Source: Marimonas arenosa
GTDB lineage: Bacteria; Pseudomonadota; Alphaproteobacteria; Rhodobacterales; Rhodobacteraceae
Length of the DNA stretch: 64,000 nt
Reading direction: 5' to 3'
NCBI RefSeq assembly: GCF_030848945.1
Contig: NZ_JANHAX010000007.1
Location: forward strand, 186,001-250,000
Shown: positions 45,072-53,361 of the stretch, piece after piece
How positions within the stretch are numbered: position 1 is the stretch's first letter
Layout: each line of letters opens with the position of its first letter
The notes under the pieces: model-generated
Database searches by the model: none
Seen by the model: only the letters and a program-made list of their open reading frames with translations
Told to the model about the DNA's origin: nothing
Made by a program: the position numbers and the translations under genes

Positions 45072-45419
45072 ATGAGCCAAGACAAGCATGAAGACACCGA
45101 CGCCTTTCCCTGGCTCGGGCGGCGACTGCTCTGGCTGGATAACCGGCGCAACGTGAACCGTATCGTTTATGCGCTTTATGGTCTGTGCGCGGCGCTGTTC
45201 CTGGCCGACTTCTTCTACCACAAGCATGTCTATCTGGGCGTCGAGGAACTGCCCGGGTTCTATGCCGTCTATGGCTTTGTCATGTGTGCGATGCTGGTGA
45301 TCTGTGCCAAGGCGATGCGGGTGATCCTGATGCGGCGCGAGGATTACTATGCGCCGCGCGATGTCGAGGCCGAGGAATACCCCGAGGACCAACTGGACAG
45401 GGCCGAGCACGATGCCTGA
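45072..45419 (+). CDS. Small two-helix membrane protein in the Mrp operon
   Basis: 115 residues. I chose the ATG at 45072 because GGAGG lies 5 bases upstream; an in-frame ATG at 45057 overlapping the previous stop would add five residues. A charged N-terminus (HEDTDAFPWLGRRLLWLD) is followed by two hydrophobic helices at about 31-49 and 65-86 and an acidic C-terminus. It resembles no standard Mrp subunit. Its position between two large subunits suggests a role in assembly or as an extra subunit. Confidence 0.75.
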   Translation: MSQDKHEDTDAFPWLGRRLLWLDNRRNVNRIVYALYGLCAALFLADFFYHKHVYLGVEELPGFYAVYGFVMCAMLVICAKAMRVILMRREDYYAPRDVEAEEYPEDQLDRAEHDA

Positions 45420-47106
45420 GATGATGCCCACCGCCCTGCTGTTTTTCCTTGCAGCAGCGATCCTTCCGGTCCTGCCGCAGTACTTGCGCGCCCTTCTGCT
45501 GCTGGCGGTTCCGGTGCTGGCGGGCATCATCCTCTGGAACATACCGGAGGGCATGCTGGCGCAGGTTGGTTTCATGGGGCTCGAGCTTGAGTTCATGCGC
45601 ATCGACAGCCTCAGCCGCATCTTCGCGTTGATCTTCTGCCTCGCTGCCTTTCTCGGCAATCTCTATGCTTGGCATGTCCGCGACCGGGTGCAGCAGGTGG
45701 CCGGGCTGATCTATTCCGGATCGGCTATCGGTGCCGTCCTGGCGGGCGATCTGATCACGCTCTTCTTGTTCTGGGAAGGCACGGCGATCGCCTCGGTCTT
45801 CCTGATCTGGGCGCGGCGCACGGAAGGAGCTTATCACACCGGCCTGAGGTATCTGATCATCCAGATCGGATCGGGCGTGATCCTGCTGGCGGGCGCCGTG
45901 CTCTACCACGCCGAAACCGGAAACTTTGTTTTCGAACGTATGCAACTGGGGTCGCCCGCCACATGGCTGATCTTCCTGAGCTTCGGGATCAAATGCGCCT
46001 TCCCGCTGCTACATAACTGGTTGCAGGATGCCTATCCCGCGGCCACCGTTACCGGCACGGTGATCCTGTCGGCCTTTACCACCAAGTTGGCGGTCTATGC
46101 GTTGGCCCGTGGTTTTGCCGGCACTGAGATCCTGATCTATATCGGGGCGGCGATGACGCTGTTCCCGATCTTCTATGCGGTGATCGAGAACGACCTGCGC
46201 CGAGTTCTGGCCTACAGCCTGAACAACCAGCTGGGGTTCATGGTGGTCGGCGTGGGCATCGGCACCGAACTGGCCCTCAATGGCACGGCGGCGCATGCCT
46301 TCGCCCATATTCTCTACAAGGCGCTTTTGTTCATGAGTGTCGGCGCCGTGCTGTTCCGCACCGGCACCGCCAAGGGCTCGGAACTGGGTGGGCTTTACAA
46401 GACCATGCCGCTGACCATGGTTTTCTGCGTTGTCGGCGCGGCCTCGATCAGCGCCTTCCCGCTGTTCTCAGGCTTCATCTCGAAGTCGCTGATCCTGTCG
46501 GCTTCGGTCAAAGAGCATTACTATATTGTCTGGGCGGTGCTGCTGTTCGCCTCGGCCGGGGTGTTCCACCATTCGGGCATCAAGATCCCCTATTTCGCTT
46601 TCTTCGCCCATGACAGCGGCAAGCGCCCCAAGGAGGCGCCGCCGCATATGCTGCTGGCGATGGCGATCACGGCTTTTTTCTGCGTCTATATCGGGGTCAA
46701 CCCGGAACCGCTTTACGCGCTGCTGCCCTATGAGGTGAAATACGAGCCCTATACCACCACCCACGTTGTCACCCAGCTGCAGCTCCTGTTCTTCTCGGCG
46801 CTGGCCTTTACCGTGCTGATGCGCACCGGGATCTATCCGCCCGAGCTGAAATCGGTGAACCTCGATTTCGACTGGACCTACCGCAAGGCCGGCCCGGCCA
46901 TCCTGCGCTATCTGCGCGCCGTGGCTGGAGCGAGCGGCGCCTATCTGGGATCGGTGCTGAGCGGTTGGGCGATCGGCATCTTCCACCGCTTCCAGCATTC
47001 CACCGGTCCCGAGGGCCGGCTGGCGCAAAGCTGGCCAACCGGCGCGATGGTGCTGTGGATCGCCATCCTGCTGGGCGTGACGCTGGTGGTGAGTTTCCTC
47101 AGCTGA
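45412..47106 (+). CDS. Mrp antiporter large subunit D/A-type (NuoL/M/N-like), third copy
   Basis: From the ATG at 45412 (8-base overlap with the small gene) the protein has 564 residues. It has LFLFWEGTAIASVFLIWARR, FPLLHNWLQDAYPAATVTGT, LRRVLAYSLNNQLGFMVVGV and AHAFAHILYKALLFMSVGAV, again the proton-antiporter domain. A C-terminal stretch of about 100 residues with a last helix is longer than in the other two. It ends the operon; the palindrome at 47103-47117 covers its stop. Confidence 0.9.
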   Translation: MPEMMPTALLFFLAAAILPVLPQYLRALLLLAVPVLAGIILWNIPEGMLAQVGFMGLELEFMRIDSLSRIFALIFCLAAFLGNLYAWHVRDRVQQVAGLIYSGSAIGAVLAGDLITLFLFWEGTAIASVFLIWARRTEGAYHTGLRYLIIQIGSGVILLAGAVLYHAETGNFVFERMQLGSPATWLIFLSFGIKCAFPLLHNWLQDAYPAATVTGTVILSAFTTKLAVYALARGFAGTEILIYIGAAMTLFPIFYAVIENDLRRVLAYSLNNQLGFMVVGVGIGTELALNGTAAHAFAHILYKALLFMSVGAVLFRTGTAKGSELGGLYKTMPLTMVFCVVGAASISAFPLFSGFISKSLILSASVKEHYYIVWAVLLFASAGVFHHSGIKIPYFAFFAHDSGKRPKEAPPHMLLAMAITAFFCVYIGVNPEPLYALLPYEVKYEPYTTTHVVTQLQLLFFSALAFTVLMRTGIYPPELKSVNLDFDWTYRKAGPAILRYLRAVAGASGAYLGSVLSGWAIGIFHRFQHSTGPEGRLAQSWPTGAMVLWIAILLGVTLVVSFLS

Positions 47107-47117
47107 GCACTGCTCAG
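47103..47117. terminator. Palindrome spanning both stop codons of a convergent pair
   Basis: CTGAGCA-C-TGCTCAG is a perfect 15-base palindrome. It contains the TGA of the last Mrp gene (47104-47106) and the TGA of the convergent permease gene (47114-47116). There is no T-run. It may act as a short bidirectional pause or terminator, but such a small loop is not a standard hairpin. Confidence 0.3.
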
Positions 47118-48142
47118 ACCCAGGCGCCCCAGGCCAGCCCGGCCAGCACCGCTCCCAGTACGGCATAGCCGATATAAGCGGCGAAGACCCGCGGTTTGAC
47201 CAGGGCCCAGACGGCGACGGCGGCGGGGATGCAGCTGACACCACCGGCGATCACGAAACTCATCGCCGCGCCGGGCGCCATGCCTTGTTCCAGGAGCCCC
47301 GCGACCAGCGGCACGGCGGCGTAGCCGTTGAGATAAGCCGGTGCGCCGACAATGGCGCCGAGGAAGATGGGTTTCAATCCTTCGCCGCCCAGCACGCCCG
47401 CGATCATGTCGGCAGGGATGTAGTGGATCATGATCGCTTCGATCACATAGGCCAGAGCCAACCATTTCAGAAGGAAAACAGCATTTTCGATGAAGCTGTC
47501 GCGGAAGGCGGTGCGGCGTTCGCTCTCGTCCCAGAACTGCCATCGAGGCTGGCCGGAGAACGGTTTCTTGACGCCGCAGCAACCACCTACGGCTGGCTTT
47601 TCGCGCAGCGGGTCGACGAAGACGGGGGAGGATTTCAGGGCCATCGTGCCAAAGCCTCCCAAGGCGCCGATGCCAATGGCGGCAAGGGTCTTGGCGGTGG
47701 CGAATTCCAGACCCAGCGTGCCGGAGGTGATGGCGAACATCGCCGGGTCCATCAGCGGCGAGGCCAGCCAGAACGCCATCACGGCCGAAAGCGGCGCGCC
47801 GACGGCAAGCAAGGCGGCAATGAAGGGAATGACCTCGCACGAGCAGAAGGGCGACAGCCCGCCGAGCAGCGCTGCCATCACGATCATACGCGCCTCGCGG
47901 CCCTCAAACGCCTTGGCAAGCAGGTTCTCGGCACCGGTTGCCTTGAGATAAGCCACTGCCAGGACGGCAAAACCGATGAAGGGAGCGGTGTGCAGCAATG
48001 CGCCGAGGCCGAAGCTGACTGTCGGCAGGAACTGCGGCGGGTCGAGCACCAAGACGGCCAGCAGGATCAGCCCCAGGGCGAGCCAGGCCTTGTCGATCTT
48101 TCTCAGTGTAAATTTCTGCGGTGATTGGGAAATGTCAGTCAT
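47114..48142 (-). CDS. YraQ-family (UPF0718) permease
   Basis: From the ATG at 48142 the protein has 342 residues and about eight helices. The conserved metal- or thiol-type motif PFCSCEVIPFIAALLAVGAP is at about 105-124, and the second-repeat motif GAPAYLNGYAAVPLVAGLLE is in the C-terminal half. A Cys-Cys region (VGGCCGVKKPF) lies in the central loop. YraQ-type permeases are often tied to arsenic, metal or thiol export. The upstream ArsR gene overlaps it by 8 bases, so it is likely derepressed by a metal or metalloid. Confidence 0.85.
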   Translation of the reverse strand: MTDISQSPQKFTLRKIDKAWLALGLILLAVLVLDPPQFLPTVSFGLGALLHTAPFIGFAVLAVAYLKATGAENLLAKAFEGREARMIVMAALLGGLSPFCSCEVIPFIAALLAVGAPLSAVMAFWLASPLMDPAMFAITSGTLGLEFATAKTLAAIGIGALGGFGTMALKSSPVFVDPLREKPAVGGCCGVKKPFSGQPRWQFWDESERRTAFRDSFIENAVFLLKWLALAYVIEAIMIHYIPADMIAGVLGGEGLKPIFLGAIVGAPAYLNGYAAVPLVAGLLEQGMAPGAAMSFVIAGGVSCIPAAVAVWALVKPRVFAAYIGYAVLGAVLAGLAWGAWV

Positions 48143-48479
48143 GGTCGTGGCCCTTGTCGCAGGTGTCGGCATCGGCGCAGCATTCGCGCAGCAAGAACTG
48201 TGACAACGCCTTGAGCTCGTCATAAGCCACGGCGGCGCAGATGATCTGGCGGCCTTGGCGGGTCTGGGTGACGAGCCCGGCCTGGGTGAGGATTTTCATG
48301 TGATGCGTGAGTGTCGAACCGGTGACTCCGGTGCGCTGGCCAAGCTCACCAATGGTCAGCCCGTCGGGTCCGGCGCGGACCAGACGGCGCAGCACCGACA
48401 GGCGCTGTTCGGAACCGAGCGCGGCGAAGGTCGAGGCCGCGAGAGCGAGGCTGAGATCGGTGGGGTCAGATTGTTTCAT
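48135..48479 (-). CDS. ArsR-family repressor with Cys/His-rich tail
   Basis: A 114-residue winged-helix regulator: AALGSEQRLSVLRRLVRAGP, IGELGQRTGVTGSTLTHHMK (recognition helix, about 48-67), then the wing TRQGRQIICAAVAYDEL. The tail ECCADADTCDKGHDHD supplies three Cys, two His and acidic residues, a likely metal-sensing site. The DNA just upstream carries AATATT/TTTCGAGAAATA-like symmetric sequence (about 48479-48545) that could be its operator. It is coupled to the permease gene. Confidence 0.88.
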   Translation of the reverse strand: MKQSDPTDLSLALAASTFAALGSEQRLSVLRRLVRAGPDGLTIGELGQRTGVTGSTLTHHMKILTQAGLVTQTRQGRQIICAAVAYDELKALSQFLLRECCADADTCDKGHDHD

Positions 48480-48574
48480 GTTTCGAGAAATATGGAAATG
48501 TTCGGTATCTGTCCAGTCATTTCGAGAATTTTTGAAATATTGGGTTCCGTGCCGGTCTGGGGTAGGTTGCCGTC

Positions 48575-49159
48575 ATGCAGGACCTGACCGAGGACATCCG
48601 GGCCTGCCGGCTCTGCGCCGGTGATTTTGCCCGCACCAAAACCGCGCATTTGCCACGACCGGTGGTGTGGTTCTCGCCCGACTCGCGGGTGCTGGTCGCG
48701 GGCCAGGCGCCGGGGATGCGGGTGCATGAGACGGGTCTGCCGTTCAACGACGCCTCGGGCGACCGGTTGCGCGCCTGGATGGGGGTGGACCGCACGGCAT
48801 TCTATGACCGGAAACGTTTCGCAGTGGTTCCCATGGCGTTCTGTTTTCCGGGCTATGATTCGAACGGCAGCGACCTGCCGCCGCCGCGGCGTTGTTCGGA
48901 GACCTGGCATCCCCGCGTGATGCAGGCGTTGTCTAAACTGCGGCTGAAGATCCTGGTGGGCGGCTATGCCCATCGTTGGCATCTCGGGGTCAAAACCGGG
49001 GTGTCGGAGACGGTGCAGCGATGGCGCGCCCTGCCGGAAGGCGTTTTCGCCTTGCCGCATCCCTCGTGGCGCAATACCGGGTGGCTGAAGAAAAACCCGT
49101 GGTTCGAGGCAGAGGTGGTCCCGGCGCTGCGGCAGGCAATCGAAGAGGCGCTGGCATGA
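48575..49159 (+). CDS. Uracil-DNA glycosylase-like protein with four conserved cysteines
   Basis: A 194-residue UDG-superfamily protein. The motif 1 region is VLVAGQAPGMRVHETGLPFN at about 39-58, followed by SGDRLRAWMG. A C-terminal LPHPSWRNTGWLKKNPWFE corresponds to motif 2. Cysteines C11, C14, C90 and C107 have the pattern expected for an Fe-S cluster as in family 4/5 enzymes. It probably removes uracil or other damaged bases. The exact subfamily is not settled. Confidence 0.83.
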   Translation: MQDLTEDIRACRLCAGDFARTKTAHLPRPVVWFSPDSRVLVAGQAPGMRVHETGLPFNDASGDRLRAWMGVDRTAFYDRKRFAVVPMAFCFPGYDSNGSDLPPPRRCSETWHPRVMQALSKLRLKILVGGYAHRWHLGVKTGVSETVQRWRALPEGVFALPHPSWRNTGWLKKNPWFEAEVVPALRQAIEEALA

Positions 49160-49947
49160 GCGAAACGCCGTTGGACATGGCGCATGGCGCGATGACGGCC
49201 GCACCGGACAATGATGCGGAGCGGCTGCGGTTCTACGATGCGCTGGCCGACGCCACGCTGTTTCTGCTGCTGGAGTGTGAACCGGAGGGCGAGGCGGTCG
49301 AACCGCGAACCCTCGAGGTGGAAGGCGCGACGTTCGTGCTGGCCTTCGACAGTGAGGAGCGGTTGGTGGATTTCGCCGCACAGACAGCACCTTACGCGGC
49401 GTTGTCGGGGCGGGCACTGGCCGGGATGCTGAGCGGACAGGCGCTGGGGTTGGGACTCAACCTCGATGTCGCCCCGTCTTCGGTGCTGTTACCGGCGGCG
49501 GCGATGGACTGGCTGGCGCAGATGCTGGAGACGAGCCCGGACGAGGATCGGGCCGGGGTCAGGGCGTTGGTGCCACCGGACTTGCCCGAAACGCTGGTCA
49601 CAGCGCTGGAGGCCAAGCTGGCGCGGGCGGGTGGTCTGGCACGGCAGGCCTGGCTGGTCGGGGCGCGATACGTGGACGGGCGCGCGGGCCATTTGCTGGC
49701 CGTGCTGGACGCGACGCCGGGGGCTCAGGCGGCGTTGGCCAAGGCGGTCGGTGAGGCGCTGGTGTTCTCGGGGGCCGAAGCGGGCACGCTGGACGTGACC
49801 TTCTGGCCGGAGGACAGCATGATCGCAGCGCGGCTGGCGGACGTCGGTCTGCGATTCGACCTGCCCGTACCGGAGGCGGAGGACGCGGTGCAGGTGCCGG
49901 GGGCCGCACCGGGGATGGACCCGAGTAAACCGCCGAAGCTTAAATGA
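49156..49947 (+). CDS. SseB-family protein
   Basis: A 263-residue protein starting at the ATG overlapping the previous stop by 4 bases. LDMAHGAMTAAPDNDAERLR then ALADATLFLLLECEPEGEAV and TFVLAFDSEERLVDFA match the N-terminal SseB domain, followed by a GMLSGQALGLGLNLDVAPSS loop. The second half (about 130-250) resembles the SseB C-terminal domain. SseB proteins are linked to enhanced serine-sensitivity or type III secretion chaperones; the real function is unknown. Confidence 0.75.
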   Translation: MSETPLDMAHGAMTAAPDNDAERLRFYDALADATLFLLLECEPEGEAVEPRTLEVEGATFVLAFDSEERLVDFAAQTAPYAALSGRALAGMLSGQALGLGLNLDVAPSSVLLPAAAMDWLAQMLETSPDEDRAGVRALVPPDLPETLVTALEAKLARAGGLARQAWLVGARYVDGRAGHLLAVLDATPGAQAALAKAVGEALVFSGAEAGTLDVTFWPEDSMIAARLADVGLRFDLPVPEAEDAVQVPGAAPGMDPSKPPKLK

Positions 49948-50084
49948 CGGGTTAACGGACCGGTCCGCGCGGCGGGCCATGCCGGGCGCTGTCCGTGCTG
50001 CGATGCGGCGATGGACCGAAGGCGGGGCCCGCGTCGCAGGGTGGCGCCGCCGGGGTGTTCATCGGGTCGCCGGCCGGGCGGCGC

Positions 50085-51017
50085 TCAATAGCCGGCGTCG
50101 CGATCGACGAGATGCAGGAACGGTTCGCCCGCCTCGCCGCGGCGGATGTTCTCGGCGATGACCTCGGAGGCCGGGCCAGGGCGGGTTTCACTGGCGATAT
50201 GAGGGGTTACGGTGACACGTTCATGCGCCCAGAACGGGTGATCAGCGGGCAGCGGTTCGGTGCGGAAGACGTCGAGCGTGGCGTGAGCGATGTGGCCGGC
50301 ATCGAGGGCGGCGAGGAGCGCGTCGTCGTCAATCAGCGTTCCACGGCCAGGGTTGATGACGAAGCTCCCGGGCGCCATGAAGGCAAGAGTGTCGGCGTTC
50401 AGTACGTTCTCGGTGGCAGGCGTGTTGGGTAGCAGAAGGATCACGATTTCAGCGCCTTGCAGAGCGGTTTTGAGGCCGTCATGGCCATGGTGGCATGTGA
50501 TATCCGCAACCACTTTCGGTGTGCGCGACCAGCCGGAGACGGCGAAGCCGAGATTGGTCAGGGCGCAGCCGCAGGCGAGGCCCAGCTCGCCCAGGCCGAG
50601 GATGGTGACGGGACGGTCCGCCGCCATCGGCGGGACCTTGGGATCCCAGCGATTTGAAGGGTTTACGATATGGGCGTCGATGCCGAGATGGTGGCGCAGG
50701 GTGTGGCCGGTGACCCATTCGACCATGCCTTCGGTCAGACCGCCACCGACCATGCGGGCCAGCGGAATCCTGAGGGTCGGGTTCGGGGCGACATGCTCGA
50801 CCCCGGCCCAGAGATTGAGGACCGCTTTGGCGCGGGCGTAGGGGGTGAAGTCCTGCAGTTCGGAATTCGGTGCATAGACGATGTAGTCGACCTCTTCCGG
50901 TGCAATTTCCGTTGTGAGACAGAACTTTAGGCCGGTTTTTTCAAGTGCAGCGCCGAGTGGGGCTTGGTATTCGGCCCAGCGATCGGGTTGGGCAGCAAAG
51001 AGAATGTTGACGGTCAT
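50085..51017 (-). CDS. D-isomer-specific 2-hydroxyacid dehydrogenase (GhrA-like)
   Basis: A 310-residue NAD(P)-dependent dehydrogenase. The dinucleotide loop is ILGLGELGLACGCAL at about 140-154. NPGRGTLIDDDALLAALD carries the Arg loop, VFRTEPLPADHPFWAH the Glu, and VTPHIASETRPG the catalytic His. This is the glyoxylate/hydroxypyruvate reductase A layout. It probably reduces glyoxylate or hydroxypyruvate. Its upstream region carries the second dispersed repeat. Confidence 0.85.
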   Translation of the reverse strand: MTVNILFAAQPDRWAEYQAPLGAALEKTGLKFCLTTEIAPEEVDYIVYAPNSELQDFTPYARAKAVLNLWAGVEHVAPNPTLRIPLARMVGGGLTEGMVEWVTGHTLRHHLGIDAHIVNPSNRWDPKVPPMAADRPVTILGLGELGLACGCALTNLGFAVSGWSRTPKVVADITCHHGHDGLKTALQGAEIVILLLPNTPATENVLNADTLAFMAPGSFVINPGRGTLIDDDALLAALDAGHIAHATLDVFRTEPLPADHPFWAHERVTVTPHIASETRPGPASEVIAENIRRGEAGEPFLHLVDRDAGY

Positions 51018-51121
51018 GTCGGGCCTTCCGGATGGGATGTTGCGGCGCAGAGTGGCCTGCCGTTAACGGAGTTTCAAGCCACCGGTTGAGACGGTTAACG
51101 GCGCTGCACCGCGGAATAACC

Positions 51122-51193
51122 ACGGTATGGCAGCCTGGCTGGCAGGTTGGCTGGCAACCTGTCTGGCGCCGCGGTGTGGCAATTCTTAAGGGA
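51122..51193 (+). repeat. Dispersed intergenic repeat, copy 2 (three 12-base units)
   Basis: Three tandem 12-base units lie at 51133-51144, 51145-51156 and 51157-51168. Two end TTGGCTGGCA or CTGGCTGGCA and the third ends TGTCTGGCG, exactly the arrangement of copy 1 at 11829-11903. Shared flanks include GGTAtGGCA on the left and GCGGTG and TAAGGGA on the right. It stands about 105-176 bases upstream of the GhrA-like ATG. Confidence 0.8.
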
Positions 51194-51363
51194 AATTTAG
51201 TCAATGCAGCGTGCGGTCACGGCGAAGGGGGCCATTGCGAGGCAGCTCGGTGGCGGTGCGGGATAGCCACGGAGTGATCGGAGCCGATACCTGACCAGCT
51301 TCGGATGGCACTCCGCAGCGCGTTCGATGCCGCCACTCTCCCCAGGACCCACCCGGTCGTAGG

Positions 51364-51396
51364 GGCAGAGGCCTCCCTGTCGATCCGGCCTCTGCC
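51364..51396 (-). terminator. Strong inverted repeat downstream of the FDH operon
   Basis: Perfect 10-base arms GGCAGAGGCC / GGCCTCTGCC lie at 51364-51373 and 51387-51396 with a 13-base loop, about 60 bases after the stop of the last FDH-operon gene. No T-run follows. It may stabilise the 3' end or aid termination. Confidence 0.45.
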
Positions 51397-51454
51397 GGAC
51401 CGGGCCGGGTGATGGCGGAGGCTGTCGCGTCGCGCGCGCTGCAGAGAGGCGGGT

Positions 51455-52720
51455 TCAGTCCTCTCTCAGGGTTTCCGCCACCAGCTCGCCCAGGCCGATT
51501 ACTTCGTAGTCGGATTCGTACTCGTCGAGCCCGTCCTCGAACACCCCGCGGCAGTTGGCGCAGGGAATAACGATGGTCTCGATATCGCCGATATCGTCGA
51601 TCTGCTTGAGCTTCTGTTCGAACGCCTTGAGCCGAAGTTCTTCGGCCCGCTCGTTGGCGGAGACGCCGCCGCCGCCGCCGCAACAGAGGTTGGCGATGCC
51701 GGCGCCTTTCATCTCGACGAAATTCGACGCGCTGTCGGAGAGCAGCCGGCGCGGTTCCTTCAGCACGCCACCGCGGCGGATGAGCTGACAGGGGTCGTGC
51801 AGGGTCATCTTGCGGCTGTCTTTCTTGCCCGGGGGGATCTTGCCTTCGCGGCGCAGCTTGTCGAGTAGTTCGACGATGTGGATGACCTCGAACTTGAAGG
51901 GGCGGCCGATCAGGTTGGGCCCGGCCCAGCGGATGGCGCCATAGGCATGGCCGCATTCCGGGGCGATCACGTATTTCACGCCCAGGCGTTCGGCCTCGTC
52001 GACAATGCGTTTCACCAGGTCGCGCGCCAGCGGGCCGAAGCCGATCTGGACACCGACATTGGTGGCCTCGTAGGCCGCGGTCGACAGGGTCCAGGTGACA
52101 CCCGCCTTCTTGAAGATCTTGGCGTAACCGCCGATGATTTCAGGCGAAGCCATGATCTCGTGCGAGGAGAAGATTGCCAGGTAGTCGACGCCGTCCTGAT
52201 CGACCGGGATCTCGAGCCCGGTTTCGGCTTTCTGGCGTTTGACCTGCGCCAGCAGCGCCTTGGCGGTCACGCCCATCGGGCTGGAGGTGCGTTCGACATT
52301 CTCGCGCGCCCGGGTCAGGCCTTCGGGCACGATGCCGGCGGCGGCATAGCCTTCGCGCATCTTGCGGATGGTGCCGGCGATGTCGATGCCCATCGGGCAG
52401 ACCAGCGTGCAGCGGCCGCACATGGTGCAGCTGTCATAGACCAGCGGCTCCCACTCGCGCAGTTCGTCCTCGGTCACTTCCGGCGGGGTGAGGCCGAGGA
52501 TCGACAGAACCCCGCGCAACGGCGCCTTGTGGCGCTTGTAGGCCTTGACCAGCGGTTGCAGCTTGTAGGTCGGCGTGTGTTTCGGGTCCTTCGTGGCCTG
52601 GTAGAAATGGCAGGCCTCGGCGCATTCGCCGCAATGGACGCAGGCCTCGAGATAGGAGGCGATGTCGCTGTCGGTCTGCGCCAGAAGGGTGTTGACGGCG
52701 GTGGTGGCTGCTTCGGTCAT
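51455..52720 (-). CDS. HdrD/DsrK-like CCG-domain Fe-S protein in the FDH operon
   Basis: A 421-residue protein. Two ferredoxin motifs, C27-x2-C30-x2-C33-x3-C37 and C98-x2-C101-x2-C104-x3-C108, give two [4Fe-4S] sites. The C-terminal half has a CCG domain: DPCQ near 310, NLCCGGGGG near 346 and IPCANC near 390. An earlier CCG copy is degenerate (PECGHAYGAIRW). This resembles GlcF/HdrD/DsrK, membrane-associated electron carriers. It overlaps the NarI-like gene by 4 bases, which overlaps fdhC by 4, so it is translated with FDH. It is probably an extra electron-transfer arm of FDH. Confidence 0.85.
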   Translation of the reverse strand: MTEAATTAVNTLLAQTDSDIASYLEACVHCGECAEACHFYQATKDPKHTPTYKLQPLVKAYKRHKAPLRGVLSILGLTPPEVTEDELREWEPLVYDSCTMCGRCTLVCPMGIDIAGTIRKMREGYAAAGIVPEGLTRARENVERTSSPMGVTAKALLAQVKRQKAETGLEIPVDQDGVDYLAIFSSHEIMASPEIIGGYAKIFKKAGVTWTLSTAAYEATNVGVQIGFGPLARDLVKRIVDEAERLGVKYVIAPECGHAYGAIRWAGPNLIGRPFKFEVIHIVELLDKLRREGKIPPGKKDSRKMTLHDPCQLIRRGGVLKEPRRLLSDSASNFVEMKGAGIANLCCGGGGGVSANERAEELRLKAFEQKLKQIDDIGDIETIVIPCANCRGVFEDGLDEYESDYEVIGLGELVAETLRED

Positions 52721-53361
52721 GGGTTCATGCCTTTCCGGCCGTATACGGCGCCGGTGGCCCCGCGGGAGAGGAAGAAGGTGAAGCTGTGCATCAGGCGGCT
52801 GAACGGGAAGTAGATCAGCCAGATGTTCACCAGCCCCATATGCAGGATGCGCAGGCTGTCATGGGCCTCTTGCAGGGCAAGGCAGCCCGACAGCATCACC
52901 AGGAAGGTGAGCCAGCTGCCGACATGGTCGTCCCAGTCGGAAATCAGCCGCATCACCGGGTCGGAGAAGCGACGCACCCAGAGGACGATGAGGCCGGCGA
53001 AGCTGATCTCGGCCGCGATGATGAACGCCCAGCGGGGCATGGCGGGCCACAGCTCGATGCCGAACAGACGCTCGGCAAAGGCGATGTGCGGCGCCGCAAA
53101 CAAGAGCAGCGCGAACAGACCGAGGTGAAAGCCGTAGCCGCCCAGCAGGTGCATCCAGGTGCGCTGGGCAAACAGGCCGCGCGGGAAGAAGTGGCGCAGG
53201 TTGCCTTTGAAAAAACCGGTGACGGCCGAGCCGCGGGCAGGGGCGATATCCTTCTTCCGGCCAATGCGGATGATACCGACGAGGCGCCAGAGGGCGGCGA
53301 CGATGAAGACCGCTGCCGAGAAGTAGAAGAACGGGCCTTCGACGAATTCGAGAAGTGTCAT
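52717..53361 (-). CDS. NarI/DsrM-like cytochrome b membrane subunit
   Basis: A 214-residue protein with about five hydrophobic segments and histidines placed for haem b: in HLLGGYGFHLGLFALLLF (about 71-88), PHIAF, HDSLRILHMGLVNIW and SRLMHSFTFFL. This fits the NarI/DsrM type of quinone-linked cytochrome b. It is translationally coupled to the FDH gamma gene upstream and the CCG Fe-S gene downstream by 4-base overlaps. With the CCG protein it makes a DsrMK-like pair. Confidence 0.82.
   Translation of the reverse strand: MTLLEFVEGPFFYFSAAVFIVAALWRLVGIIRIGRKKDIAPARGSAVTGFFKGNLRHFFPRGLFAQRTWMHLLGGYGFHLGLFALLLFAAPHIAFAERLFGIELWPAMPRWAFIIAAEISFAGLIVLWVRRFSDPVMRLISDWDDHVGSWLTFLVMLSGCLALQEAHDSLRILHMGLVNIWLIYFPFSRLMHSFTFFLSRGATGAVYGRKGMNP

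Larger units (their letters stand above)
51018..51454. other. 437-base intergenic region between the FDH-linked CCG gene and the GhrA-like gene
   Basis: No convincing gene is seen. The region holds a CCGTTAACGG palindrome (51060-51069), a second GTTAAC 31 bases away (51094-51099), dispersed repeat copy 2 (51122-51193) and a 10-base-arm inverted repeat (51364-51396). The promoter of the GhrA-like gene must lie here. Confidence 0.6.
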
